From the NCBI GenBank assembly GCA_022497145.1, contig MU385931.1:97785-161784 (forward strand): a stretch of 64,000 bases of DNA, in the 5' to 3' direction. The notes below the pieces were generated by a model. That model made no database searches, was not told the origin of the DNA, and saw only the letters and a list, made by a program, of their open reading frames with translations. Below, piece after piece: positions 22,391 to 33,392 of this stretch (its first letter is position 1; each line of letters begins with the position of its first letter). Source of the DNA: Rostrohypoxylon terebratum (taxonomy: Eukaryota; Ascomycota; Sordariomycetes; Xylariales; Hypoxylaceae). The position numbers and the translations under genes are program-made.

Positions 22391-23829
22391 TATCGCGGCT
22401 CGCTTCCCGCTTTCCGGATTACAACTCGTCGGGTCGATCAGTTTCCCCCGGAAGCTCCGGAAGTCAGACGGCACATAGCGGAGCGCCTATTCATTGAGAG
22501 GTAGTCTGCCAAATTGGCCGCGTACATATTTACAGAAACCTATCGCTCCAAATAACTTTGTTGGTTCGAGGTAGGATGTAGAAATTGCCCAAATTTACAG
22601 CCCCTTGATGCTGTATTCATTTTGAATTTTTTTTAGAAAAGCATTATTTACTAGTGCCTCACTGCTGGTAGCCCATCTTGTGTCATGCAATAGCATAATT
22701 TCAAGACAAATTCGCAAATCTACGCTATGATGTAGGATGTCTTGAGTCTGATCAAGCGCTAGCTTTACATGCCCTCGTTCCAGTGGCTTTGATAGGTGAA
22801 TCTAGACCGCTACGTGGAAGTTTACCTAGGTCCTAGTACAATACCTCTCCGTTAATGAGGATCTAGACGTGGCCAGCCCCCTTTCCTTGGTTTCAGCTTC
22901 TGGAGATTCAATGGCGTCCGGATCAACTTATTGACCCACATGTCCGACTTGAAATATCAATGGTACCTAGGTGAATCATCACTTTTTATGGCAAAACCTG
23001 ATTGAGAAAATAGATACCTACTTACCGATAATAGGTATGTATCTGGTTCATAGCTACCTACGTAGTATGTACTACCTAAGCCCTGTATCCCGGGCTACAC
23101 CATGTGCTACTTACGTACTACCTGCTTCCAGCAGATTAGCCTACGAAGTATTAGTATACACTACTTAGAGGAGCAAATCCTTGATCTTGATTCGATCGTG
23201 GTGGCTGTTATACCTAGAACTTCCCTTCCAAGGCGGCTACATATTTCAAGGCAATATCCATACCTAGGGAAAGGACACCAGAATTATATTCAAGCTATCA
23301 TCAGGAAGTTTTCTGGTACAAGCTTCTCACTAGCTTATTGTTTCTGCTTAAGACATCTCACATCTTCATATGACAGATAGATCTCCTATTTTTGAATAGG
23401 GGTTTTGGTTACTATGTTGAAATTTCAAAAGAACTATAAGCAACTAAACTTACGACGTATATTCTATTCAGTAAAAATTCCTATCATATATCTGCAGATC
23501 TCACAATTCATTGCTTTTCCTGTTGTTATCCATACTCGTCCAATGGTGATTCTCATAGGGCAACTGGTCGCTGAGATAACTAAAAAACGAAGCGTTATAG
23601 TGCCCCACAGCATCTAGTCCCGCGCATACCCGCCGCAAGTAATTGCCGATGCATTAAGCACGTAAATCACCTGCGCTCTTTCAGTTTGATCTCAAATAGC
23701 TCCAACTTAATTCCCCCCTCGACGAACTGCGGTAATTAATCAGTACCTAGGACTTCCAAGGTTATCTTCCAACTTATCGACGATCCTAACCAAATCGTAG
23801 TAGCGTCTGGCGGACCAAACTGAGAAATA
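22391..23829. other. 1.4-kb intergenic region
   Basis: No gene is supported. The stretch 22820-23160 is dense in CCTAGG, TACCTA and TACGTA words like those near 4.5 kb and 40.3 kb. Confidence 0.4.
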
Positions 23830-24793
23830 ATGGCAGATTCATCTCAGCCCCTCCGAATCGGCTTTGTGCCGGAGCACTTCTCCACGCCGCTTTACTTCGC
23901 GCAGAAGTACTTCGGCCTCTCCGCTACCTTGATCCCGTTCCCGTCTGGCACAGGGCACATGATCACCGCGATTCGTTCCGGCGAGATCGATATCGGCATT
24001 GGTCTAACGGAAGCATGGGTAGCAGGCTTAGGCAAGGAAGACACCCCTGGCGATGGTGGCTACAGAATTGTCGGAACTTATGTCGAAACGCCTCTTTGTA
24101 TGGCGCCATAGATACACCATGCATGGAAACTAGGTACTAATACTCGTAGGCTGGGCAATTTCCACTGGCGCAAAGCGGCCCGAGATCACATCCGTATCCT
24201 CTCTCAAGGGATCTAAGATCGGAATCTCGCGCATCGGCTCCGGAAGCCAGGTGATGGGGTACGTGCTCGCGGACCAGCAAGGATGGCTGACCCCTGGAAA
24301 GTCACCGTATGAGGATTTCGTCATCCTGCAGAACTTTTTGAATCTGAGAAACGCCGTCAATGACGGGAAGGCCGACTTCTTTATGTGGGAGCACTTCACG
24401 TCCAAACGGTACTACGATAGTGGGGAGATACGCCGCGTGGGGGAGATCTACACCCCCTGGAGTAGCTGGAAGATCGTGGCGTCGACAGAGCGGCTGCTGT
24501 CGGGACCGAGCGCAGACCAGCGTCTGTTAGATCTGTTCAAGAAGCTCGATGAGGGCGTGAAATACTTTGGCGCGCATCAGGACGAGGCGGTTAAGTACAT
24601 TAGCACCGAGTTGGATTACTCGGAGGCGGATGCGAGGGAGTGGTTGAGCACTGTGCGATTCGCTACCAAGACCGAAGGTGTCGACTTGAAGGTCATCCAG
24701 AGCTGCGTCGATATTCTGCGCAAAGCGGGAGTCCTGGCTGAAGGGAAAGGCCTGCAGCCAGAGAGCATGCTCATCAATGGTCTTGGCGCGTAA
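23830..24793 (+). CDS. Ca3427-like periplasmic-binding-fold (PBP2) protein
   Basis: Two exons (23830-24097 and 24150-24793) give 303 residues. The intron has a textbook TACTAAT branch site just before its TAG acceptor. The protein begins LRIGFVPEHFSTPLYFAQKY, then IPFPSGTGHMITAIRSGEIDIGIGLTEAW, then across the intron SLKGSKIGISRIGSGSQVMGYVLA and DFFMWEHFTSKRYYDSGE. This is the two-lobed type 2 substrate-binding fold related to SsuA/THI5/NMT1, closest in pattern to the fungal Ca3427 group. There is no signal peptide, so it is presumably cytosolic and not part of an ABC importer. THI5 proteins make the thiamine pyrimidine, but the conserved THI5 cysteine/histidine donors are not obvious here, so that role is not claimed. 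The ligand is unknown. Confidence 0.85.
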
Positions 24794-25241
24794 TTCCCGG
24801 AATGAGACATGGAGGAACTGCATGTACTATACTTGAGATAAAGACAACGAAATTTCACACCGTTTTTTCTAACGTCTAATCTATTTTTAATTACTACAAT
24901 TATCGTTACGTCCTGGTTCCACCTGGCCCCTATTTCTCGATTTTCGCTGATGTCCCACGAAGCTGTAGCTACCCCGAAAATCGTGATGGCGACGTCATTT
25001 TCCGCCCCGCACGCTGAGCTGAGCTCCCCACAAGAAATTCTGCGCCGCAGAATCCAAGCTTTCCTCTTGTCTTTGTGCAACTTTCAATTCAATCTTTGCC
25101 CCGGACAAATCAGCTACGATTTCACCTTCCCTGCAGACTAATCACCTTGGCAGCTTGAGTATAGCGACTGAGCTTACTAGATAGCTACTAGGTATCTGTA
25201 CTCCCCTCTCTTAAGCGACGGGGGAGGGAAGGGCTGCAAGA
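24794..25241. other. intergenic region
   Basis: This stretch of 448 bases lies between two plus-strand genes. I see no gene; the C/T-rich part just before 25242 fits a promoter and leader. Confidence 0.35.
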
Positions 25242-26114
25242 ATGTCCTCCACCAGCCGTCTCTGGCGCCAGCAACTCCGATTCCTAACAACAACCTTCCC
25301 ATCCACCAGACGCGCACTCCCTCGACCTTCAAATACAACTACTCCTACTCCTACCTCCAACATTCTCCACCCCCGCGCCCCGCGATCTCAGCGCTTCCAA
25401 TCCAGCAAACCACCAAACCCATCCCCATCCCCATCCCCCGAAACCCGCAAAACCGCACGCGCGCACACGATCCTCACGCACGCCTCCCGCTTCGTCCCGA
25501 AGCGGCTGTACCCCTACCTCCACCGCCTGCGCACCGCGCCCTTCAGCCACGTTGCCGCGTTCCTCGTGCTGCACGAGCTCACCGCCATCCTCCCTCTCTT
25601 CGGGCTCGCGTACCTGTTCCACAGCACGGACTGGGTTCCCACATCATGGGTCTTGGGCCCGTGGGCCGCGTGGGCGGAGGAGGGGCTGAGGCGGTACATG
25701 AGGTATTTCCGGAAGAACGGGTGGTTTGGGCTAAGCGGAGAGGAAGACGGTGGGAGGGATGGGGAGGAGAGGTTGGAGGAGCGGTTGAGGGGGGAGATTG
25801 AGAGGGAGAAGGAAGAGGGGAGAGGGTGGTTTGGGAGGTGGAGGGGTGGAAAAGATACTGATGATGCCTCTGACGACGGAAAGCTTGGGGGCGCTGAAGA
25901 GAGCAAGACTAAGACGGCTTGGAAGAAGGTGAAGAACGTGGTTACGACCGAGAATACGGAGAAGGGGTATAAGATCGGCATCCAGATCGCTGCCGCCTAC
26001 GCAATCACGAAAATGCTGCTTATACCTAGGATAGCGCTGAGTCTATGGGCAACGCCTTGGCTGGCGAGGGGGTTTGTAGCTGCGAGGCGGTCGATATGGA
26101 AGAAAAGCAGCTAG
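25242..26114 (+). CDS. mitochondrial DUF1279/FAM210-like membrane protein
   Basis: A 290-residue intronless protein. The first about 70 residues are Arg/Ser/Thr/Pro-rich with no acidic residues until the core (MSSTSRLWRQQLRFLTTTFP), a typical mitochondrial presequence. The core HVAAFLVLHELTAILPLFGL matches the first helix of the DUF1279 domain found in FAM210A/B. The second helix of the domain is near the C-terminus (IGIQIAAAYAITKMLLIPRIALSLWATPWLAR), separated by a long charged, coiled-coil-like insert rich in Glu/Arg/Gly. Proteins of this group sit in the inner mitochondrial membrane; the biochemical role is not settled. The next gene, NDK, is convergent, 191 bases away. Confidence 0.85.
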   Translation: MSSTSRLWRQQLRFLTTTFPSTRRALPRPSNTTTPTPTSNILHPRAPRSQRFQSSKPPNPSPSPSPETRKTARAHTILTHASRFVPKRLYPYLHRLRTAPFSHVAAFLVLHELTAILPLFGLAYLFHSTDWVPTSWVLGPWAAWAEEGLRRYMRYFRKNGWFGLSGEEDGGRDGEERLEERLRGEIEREKEEGRGWFGRWRGGKDTDDASDDGKLGGAEESKTKTAWKKVKNVVTTENTEKGYKIGIQIAAAYAITKMLLIPRIALSLWATPWLARGFVAARRSIWKKSS

Positions 26115-26305
26115 TCACCCGTACATACCCCAAAAACATAACTGCAGAATAGAACATCACAAAAACACCGGACAAAATATTCTCTCAATGGTTTTTTTAT
26201 TCATTGGGGCAGGCGTTTATCTACTTGACCCGGCTCTTGATTTCGAGCCTTGTCCAAGCTAGAATAAGTTTTTGCGACATCATATAGAGCTTCGTAACCA
26301 CCTGT

Positions 26306-27210
26306 TTACTCGTAGATCCACTTTGCCTGGGCGTTCTCCCAGCTGATGACGTCGCCCTCCTTGAACCATAGAGCGATCTCCTTCTTGGCGTTCTCGACGC
26401 TGTCGGAGCCGTGGCAGACGTTGCGGCCGGTTTGAAGAGCGAAGTCACCCTATATATGTTTGATTAGATCGGGTTGATATGGATGTGATGTGGGAGTTTG
26501 ATATGGTTACTTACACGGATGGTGCCGGGGGCAGAGGCAAGAGGGTTGGTGGCACCGAGGAGAGCTGTGGGAGCATTTGTTAGTATCTTGTCAATTAAAT
26601 ATAGGGCGTAGGTGTCTACGTACTTCGGCCAGTCTTGACGGCGTCAAGGCCTTCCCAGACCATGGCGGCAATTGGGCCGCTGTTCATGTCTGTGCTCTGG
26701 TTAGTTTCGTCGAGTAGGGTAGTCGTTGTTACGGTGACATACACTCAATTAGACCAGGGAAGAAGGGCTTGTCCTTGAGGTCAGCATCTGTTACAATTCA
26801 GTTAGTTTATCGGCCCATGGGAGTTTGGTGGGGTGGAAATGACTTACAGTGCTGCTCAAGGTGGGCCTTGCCGGGAGTGACCAGCTTGAGGGCGACAAGC
26901 TTGAAGCTATCTGACAGTTAGACTAGGGTATCAAATGATGAGGTTGTGTTGTGTTACTTACCCACGGCTCTCGAAGCGAGAGATGATGGCACCAACGAGG
27001 CCACGCTAGGGCAAGGGTTAGGACAACATTTGGGAGCTTAAGCTATGTATGCTTGGGAGGGAGGTTGAAATACCTGGACACCGTCGGGCTTGATGGCAAT
27101 GAAACTGTGCACTTGTTAGTTATTTGTGCATCGCTGCAGTTGCAAAAGCCGAGTGAGCAGCAAAATGTGCATTGGATATTTAATACTTACGTCTGCTCGG
27201 TAGTCGACAT
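26306..27210 (-). CDS. NDK1: nucleoside diphosphate kinase
   Basis: Eight exons: 27210-27191, 27104-27074, 27005-26962, 26906-26848, 26787-26743, 26689-26624, 26564-26515 and 26449-26306. They join in phase to 152 residues, exactly the normal length of NDK. The catalytic histidine is His118 in NVCHGSDS, the same number as in well-studied homologues. Other hallmarks are FIAIKPDGVQ, HYADLKDKPFFPGL, MNSGPIAAMVWEG and the GATNPLASAPGTIRGDFA nucleotide-binding stretch. The enzyme balances NTP pools by ping-pong phosphotransfer and forms hexamers. Such small exons (20, 31, 44 and 45 bases) are unusual for this window. The start ATG has a good context (ATCAAAATGTCG). The same frame remains open for 152 codons upstream of that ATG, listed separately. 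Confidence 0.95.
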
Positions 27211-27666
27211 TTTGATTTCTTCTGTTGGCACCGGTTTTTCGGTAGGTTGGATGTGAGATTGAGTGACGGTAGTAGTGATAGTTAGGGTAGAAGGAGACTG
27301 TAATAGTGCTCCTCTGTAATTATTTATGTCGTGCTGTACGCTTTGGCCGAATGTCCAACCTTGACGATCTGGTTGTGTCCAGGGAAAAAGGAAGAACAGA
27401 AAAAAAACCAGGCACAGACTTGACAAGCTGAAGAAAAGATACTTCAAGGCGGGGTGATTGGCGGCATGGCGGGGTCCTTGAAGTCCATTGGGTCCATTGG
27501 GTCCATTGGGTCGACGGGCGTTGGGCTTGACGTGGCTTTCCGAATTGTGGCGTCTTCTACTAATACCCCCACTACCACCACCTTGAGGGCCACCAATACC
27601 AGCACCACCAGGTACTAGGAATTGTTTCGGCACGTTTTGTGGCTGTGGCTGATACATCTCGGTCAT
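27211..27666 (-). other. in-frame upstream extension of NDK with one TM helix
   Basis: The frame of NDK exon 1 stays open upstream for 152 codons to an ATG at 27666. The extension is Gly/Pro/Asn-rich (GGAGIGGPQGGGSGG, PNGPNGPNGLQGP), then has one strong hydrophobic helix (LKYLFFSLSSLCLVFFLFFLF), then a Thr-rich stretch leading into the NDK Met. It could be an alternative membrane-attached form, an upstream-coding leader, or just a long 5' untranslated region that happens to be open. The Pro-Asn-Gly part comes from a 9-bp tandem repeat at 27484-27511. Confidence 0.35.
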
Positions 27667-28616
27667 TAAGGGGGATGTTGTACTCTGTAGCAGTGTATCA
27701 CGTACGTGATTCCTGGATTGAACTGGGAAGACTTGACGATTTCTACGTCTTTGGAAGAATTCTGAGTTTTAGGGATAGGAAACGATGCATAAGTGATGAT
27801 TTCAGAAAAATTATTGATTAATTTTTTAATGTTTCATGAATACGGAACGAAAATAAAATGGTTATGGGAATGAGAAATTGTTGACGTTGTTGCTTGTGAC
27901 AGTGACGGTTGAGAGCTCTGATTGATCAAACAGAAAATAGAACGGGAAATTATTCACAAATCAGGCCGGCCTTATTTATTACAATATGCTCTCATGCAGC
28001 CACGATATAGTTCACGAGAGGCCACGGCCAGATGATAAACATTAGGCAGTTCAAAAATGAACATGATAGATTCAATATTACGGTATCGTATCTTGCCTGT
28101 GGCTAGTAACTGACGGATCACTGTTCAATGTTGAATGTTTAATGTTCATGGCCTTGATCATTGGCATTGGAATTTCCAAGATCACTGCAGCATTAGCTCC
28201 TTGTTAGCGGTAGAAAATAGTGGATACTGATAAATGTGGCTTCGATGTTACGTACAGACAGGCTAAAATATCGGATTACCTAATGCAAGGGAGCTTCAAG
28301 GTTTAAGGTTTGCCCTAGGCCCCTAGCAAGGTACCCAGTACCAGTACCAGTGGTGGTCCAGTACAGCTAGCTCGTTACCTAGTACCTCTTCGAATGGACA
28401 GCTCGCATCTCGTCCAAAAGTTAAAAGTTCAACCCTCCACAAAGAGCAAGCACAACATTTCCAATTGTTTGCAACCGTGCGTAGCAATTGAGTGAAACCA
28501 CTCATGAGTTTATGCTCACACACATCAATGTTTTAATTTCGTCTCTACTCTGAATCTTCTCTGCCATTGTTGACTCCAATTATTCTACTAAGGGACGCCG
28601 TGCCAAGGGGACCAAG
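27667..28616. other. divergent intergenic region between NDK and glucosidase II
   Basis: About 950 bases with no supported gene, A/T-rich in the middle; presumably holds the two divergent promoters. Confidence 0.4.
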
Positions 28617-31600
28617 ATGGCCGGTGCTGGTTCGGGCCAGCTGTCCCCAAGATGGGCAGGTTTCTTGTGCCTTTTCGCTATTCTATGCTCACTATTTATG
28701 CCAGGAGGTAATAATCTCCAATAGCTGACATAAGCTCTTCAATTAAAGCTAATAACAACCAGTTGCGGTGAAGGAAAATGATTTCAAGAAATGCCACCAG
28801 TCCGGCTTCTGCAAGAGAAATAGAGATTATGCCAAAAATGCCATTGCTCTAGGATCCGAGTGGAAAGCACCCTACAAGATTCCATCCGAGCTGGCCTCAT
28901 TCAAGGATGGACAATTCCACGCTACCATACTAAAAACTCTCGACGAACAAGGAAACACCGCCCAACTTCCCATCACCGTGTCTTTCTTGAAATCCGGTAC
29001 CGCACGTGTTACGGTCGACGAGAAGAAGAGACAGGACAAGGACATCGAGCTCAGACATAACAGCGGGGCTAGAAAAGAAAGATACAACGAAGCTGAAAAA
29101 TGGACTATCGTTGGAGGCCTGGATGTTGATAAGGATGCCAAAGTTTCCCATCAGAGTGAGACTGGCATCAAGATTCAATATGGCCCCAACTTGGCATTCG
29201 AAGCTGATATCAACTACGAACCGTACTCAATTGAATTCAAGCGAGATGGTGTAGCTCAGATTAAATTCAACGATCGTGGGCTATTAAATATGGAGCATTG
29301 GAGACCTAAGATCGACAAGCCCGAACCTGAGAAAAAGGAAGGCGAAGAAGGGCAAGAAGAGAAGAAAGATGAAATCGTCGAGGTACCTCCGACCGAAGAT
29401 GAAAGCACTTGGTGGGAAGAGACTTTCGGTGGTAATACCGATTCCAAACCTCGTGGACCCGAGAGTGTTGCCCTTGATATCACCTTCTTGGGCTACGAGC
29501 ACGTCTACGGAATTCCTGAGCATGCTGGTCCCTTGTCACTGAAGGAGACACATGGCGGCGAGGGCAACTATGACGAACCATACAGATTATACAATGCCGA
29601 TGTTTTCGAGTACATTTTGGACAGCCCAATGACTTTGTATGGGGCTATTCCTTTCATGCAAGCCCACCGAAAGGACTCGACTGTCGGTGTTTTCTGGCTC
29701 AATGCTGCTGAGACGTGGGTCGACATCGCCAAAGCCAAAGAGTCCAAGAATCTCTTGGCGCTAGGCATTGGTGCTAAGACCAACACCCAGACTCACTGGA
29801 TCTCTGAATCTGGCTTGATGGATGTTTTCGTCTTCCTTGGCCCAACTCCTCAAGACATCACCAAGAGCTACGCTGAGCTCACTGGCACCACTGCCCTTCC
29901 TCAGGAATTTTCTATCGGTTATCACCAATGCCGATGGAACTACGTCTCGGACGACGATGTCAAAGAGGTCGATCGCAAGATGGATCGCTATCATATTCCA
30001 TATGACGTCATTTGGTTAGATATCGAATACACCGATGACAAGAAGTACTTTACCTGGGATAATGATATGTTCAAGGACCCGATCTCCATGGGCAAGCATT
30101 TGGACCAGCACGGGAGGAAGTTGGTCACGATTATTGATCCTCACATAAAGAATACCGGAGGCTATCACGTGTCTGATGAATTGAAGTCTAAGGGCCTAGC
30201 AGTCAAGAACAAGGATGGCAATGACTTCGATGGTTGGTGCTGGCCCGGATCTTCGCATTGGATCGATGCTTTTAACCCAGCTGCTATCAAGTGGTGGACG
30301 ACTTTGTTCAACTACGACAAGTTCAAGGGCACAATGGAAAACACTTTCATTTGGAATGACATGAACGAACCATCTGTGTTCAACGGCCCAGAGGTCACTA
30401 TGCCAAAGGACAACCTCCACCATGGCGGCTGGGAGCATCGTGACGTGCACAACGTCAACGGTATGACTTTCCACAATGCTACATACGAGGCTATGCTCTC
30501 GCGAAAGGAGGGTGAACTGAAACGCCCATTCGTACTCACTCGGTCTTTCTTTGCTGGCTCACAACGTCTTGGTGCGATGTGGACTGGCGACAACCAGGCT
30601 AGCTGGGAACATCTTGGTGCATCTATTCCTATGATCCTCGCCCAGGGAATTTCTGGTTTCCCTTTCTCTGGTGCTGATGTCGGGGGTTTCTTCGGCAACC
30701 CAGAGTTAGAGCTGCAAAGTCGTTGGTACCAAGCCGGTGCCTTCTACCCCTTCTTCCGAGGACACGCACATATCGACGCTCGACGCCGAGAACCCTTCCT
30801 ACTCGCAGAACCGTACCGATCCATCATCACGTCGGCTTTACGTCTTCGCTACAGCTTACTTCCAGCTTGGTACACTGCCTTCTACCATGCTAACCAGGAT
30901 GGTAGCCCCATCATACGCCCCTTGTACTGGACGCACCCTAGCGAGGAAGGTGGCTTTAATATCGATGACCAATTCTTCGTTGGATCGACCGGTCTCCTCG
31001 TCAAGCCAGTTGTGGAAAAGGATAAGCGTACTGCGGACATTTACATCCCAGATGACGAAGTCTACTACGACTACTTTAACTACAAGAAGCTTGCTACGAC
31101 CAAGGGAAAGTACCTCACCGTAGGCGCACCCCTAGAGTCTATCCCTGTGTTGATTCGCGGTGGACACATCGTACCTCGTCGGGACATACCGCGCCGCTCT
31201 GCCCAGCTGATGAAATTCGATGACTATACCCTAGTTGTAGCAATTGGGAAGAATGGACAGGCAGAAGGCGAACTCTACGTTGATGATGGTGAGACATTCG
31301 ATTACGAAAAGGGTCAGTACATCCACCGCAAGTTCAAGCTTGAAGACTCGACCCTTTCCTCCATCGACGCCGAAGGCCGGGATGCCAAGAGCGTGGAGGA
31401 AGGTCAGTGGCTGAAGCTCATGCACGGTGTATCTGTTGACAAGATCATTGTCATTGGCGCGCCATCGTCGTGGGCCGATAAGAAAGAAGTGGAAGTCGAG
31501 TCTGAGGGCAAGAAAACCTCAGTACCTTTGGATTACCATAAGGCGGAGGGCGACAGGGCAGCTTTTGCAATCATAAAGCGGGTTGGTGCTAGAATCGGCG

Positions 31601-31626
31601 CTGATTGGAGCATATCTTTTGCTTAG
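28617..31626 (+). CDS. ROT2: glucosidase II alpha subunit (GH31), ER glycoprotein processing
   Basis: Exons 28617-28707 and 28763-31626 give 984 residues. The first exon encodes a signal peptide (WAGFLCLFAILCSLFMPG), completed by KENDFKKCHQSGFCKRNRDY, the conserved N-terminal cysteine segment of glucosidase II alpha. The GH31 catalytic core has the nucleophile Asp563 in WNDMNEPSVF and the acid/base Asp640 in TGDNQASW, plus YHQCRWNY and GADVGGFFGNP. An acidic, Lys/Glu-rich insert at about 205-235 replaces a variable loop. The enzyme trims the two inner alpha-1,3-glucoses from N-glycans in the ER lumen, working with a PRKCSH-type beta subunit that carries the HDEL signal; accordingly this subunit ends without a retention motif. 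It is intact and complete. Confidence 0.96.
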
Positions 31627-32456
31627 AGGGTGGGGGGCGAGCGGCGTATTTATTGGGGTAGATAAAGATGAATATGAATGTGAATGACTTTGAACAATGA
31701 TTTGATATGGGTATCAAGAAATGGCGATTTTTAGAAGTCAATTGTTCTAATATCCAGGTATCTTGTAGGCAGGCAATGTTGTTCGTCAGGGCTGCCTTCT
31801 TCTGTGACAAAGATTCCTGGCTCACGTGACACCCCTTTGCTTGACCATAGTCTGCATTACGTAGTCTTAATTTGAATTTGCTAAAACTTATAAGTCTAGA
31901 CCATCGTCACCACCGTCATTCGTAATTAACTACGAATCATTTTTGATGATGCTAGGCGCTGCCGATGCACCGATGATTGGGAGATAACGAAAATGAGGGC
32001 TTCGGAACCTACCTATGTGATGCCTGCTCGAATATTGTGAGATAATCATACATAGAGCGACGAATATGTCCGAAGGACTATCGCTCGTCAGCCCAGAATA
32101 ACCCTTATGTTTCTTATTGGCCTAACACATCACCTTATTCGAATAAGGTGCTTGAATAGACACACCAAATTCCTAGAATGTTGTAGTGTCGCTTCCCAAA
32201 TGTGTAGGTTGCCCGTGACTGAGATGTGATGCGGCATACGTAGAAGATAACTGGGTACATTTGACCAGCTGTTCTACTATTCAGTCCATATTCTGTATAC
32301 CTGCCAAGTCTCTTACCAGTGTCTGATCCCCTTTGGCACCTTCGATCTCTATATATTATTCTTAACCATTCTCCTCTCGAAGATCCCTCAGCATACACCA
32401 CGCTTTGAGCACCGAATACCCTTCTTATTTCTTGTTTTGGTACTGCGTTTGCCTCC
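31627..32456. other. intergenic region
   Basis: 830 bases without a supported gene, between two plus-strand genes; contains short inverted words (CACCTTATTCGAATAAGGTG near 32131-32150) that could form a hairpin. Confidence 0.4.
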
Positions 32457-33392
32457 ATGGCCAGTGCCAGTTTTCCGAATATTACCGATAAAGTCCTTGC
32501 TCGCGAGGACTATGCTATTGGGTGGATCTGTACGCAATCAAAGCAGCAGACAGCTGCTATCTTGATGTTGGACGAGATCCACGATGATACCCTCAAACCG
32601 AGCCACGATCCTAACACGTATAGCTTAGGCTCTGTTGGGCAGCACAACGTCGTTATCGCCTGCGGGCCACATTCAAATCAAAGCCGTCCTGACATAGCGG
32701 CAATTGTAGTTTGGATGACGTCTATGTTTCCAGCTATTCGGCTCTGCATGCTGATCGGCTTAGGCAGTGGCATTCCTCCCAAAGTCAAACTTGGCGACGT
32801 TGTGGTTGGTGTCCCATATAGCTGGTTTCCGGGAGTGGTGCAATGGGAACGTGGTGAAAACGGGGGGTTCAGGAAAACTGAAGAGATGGAACCTCCACCC
32901 AGCACCCTGATTTCTGCCCTTACGAAGCTACAGAGCATCCACGAGCTATACGGGTCAAGCATACCGGAGTACTTGGCGAAGATACAGCAAAACAAAAGAC
33001 TGGCTTCGAAATATCTAGTCTCCGATTCGCTACAGGATCACGAGAGCACGAAGTCGGGGCCCCGAGAGACAGAGGTCCACTATGGCTTGATCGCCAATAC
33101 AACTCTCCGGATCAGAGATAAGTCTACTCGTGAGGAGTTCAACCTGAGCCTCGGCGGAGAGCGTCTTCTCTGTATTGACATGGAAGGGTCAATCCTCATG
33201 CCTAAGCTTCCGTGTATCGTCATCCGCGGCATCTGCAATTATGCAGATGGACACCGCGACGGCTATGAGGGCTGGGAGGAGCCAGCGGCTGCGGCTTGCG
33301 CCGCGTTCGCGAAGGAGGTCTTGTCTGTTCTTCCGGAAGCCGAGGTAGCTGGTAGGCTTACAATCAAGAGCTTGGGGACGTCGGTCTTCTGA
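32457..33392 (+). CDS. stand-alone nucleoside phosphorylase (Pfs/PNP_UDP) domain protein of NLR type
   Basis: A 311-residue intronless protein made of a single phosphorylase-fold domain. It begins with YAIGWICTQSKQQTAAILMLDE, the start pattern of the fungal NLR-associated subgroup (usually I-x-W-x-C/A-L-x-x-E). It continues with YSLGSVGQHNVVIAC, LCMLIGLGSGIP, KLGDVVVGVP, a CIDMEGS metal/ligand loop and the C-terminal IVIRGICNYADGH motif. In fungi this domain is commonly the N-terminal effector of NACHT or NB-ARC proteins; here it ends right after a typical final helix, with no NACHT following. It may be a free-standing cell-death or nucleoside-handling enzyme, or a truncated NLR. Substrates (purine nucleosides or methylthioadenosine) are inferred from the fold only. 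I see no NACHT-like frame in the next 600 bases. Confidence 0.82.
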   Translation: MASASFPNITDKVLAREDYAIGWICTQSKQQTAAILMLDEIHDDTLKPSHDPNTYSLGSVGQHNVVIACGPHSNQSRPDIAAIVVWMTSMFPAIRLCMLIGLGSGIPPKVKLGDVVVGVPYSWFPGVVQWERGENGGFRKTEEMEPPPSTLISALTKLQSIHELYGSSIPEYLAKIQQNKRLASKYLVSDSLQDHESTKSGPRETEVHYGLIANTTLRIRDKSTREEFNLSLGGERLLCIDMEGSILMPKLPCIVIRGICNYADGHRDGYEGWEEPAAAACAAFAKEVLSVLPEAEVAGRLTIKSLGTSVF

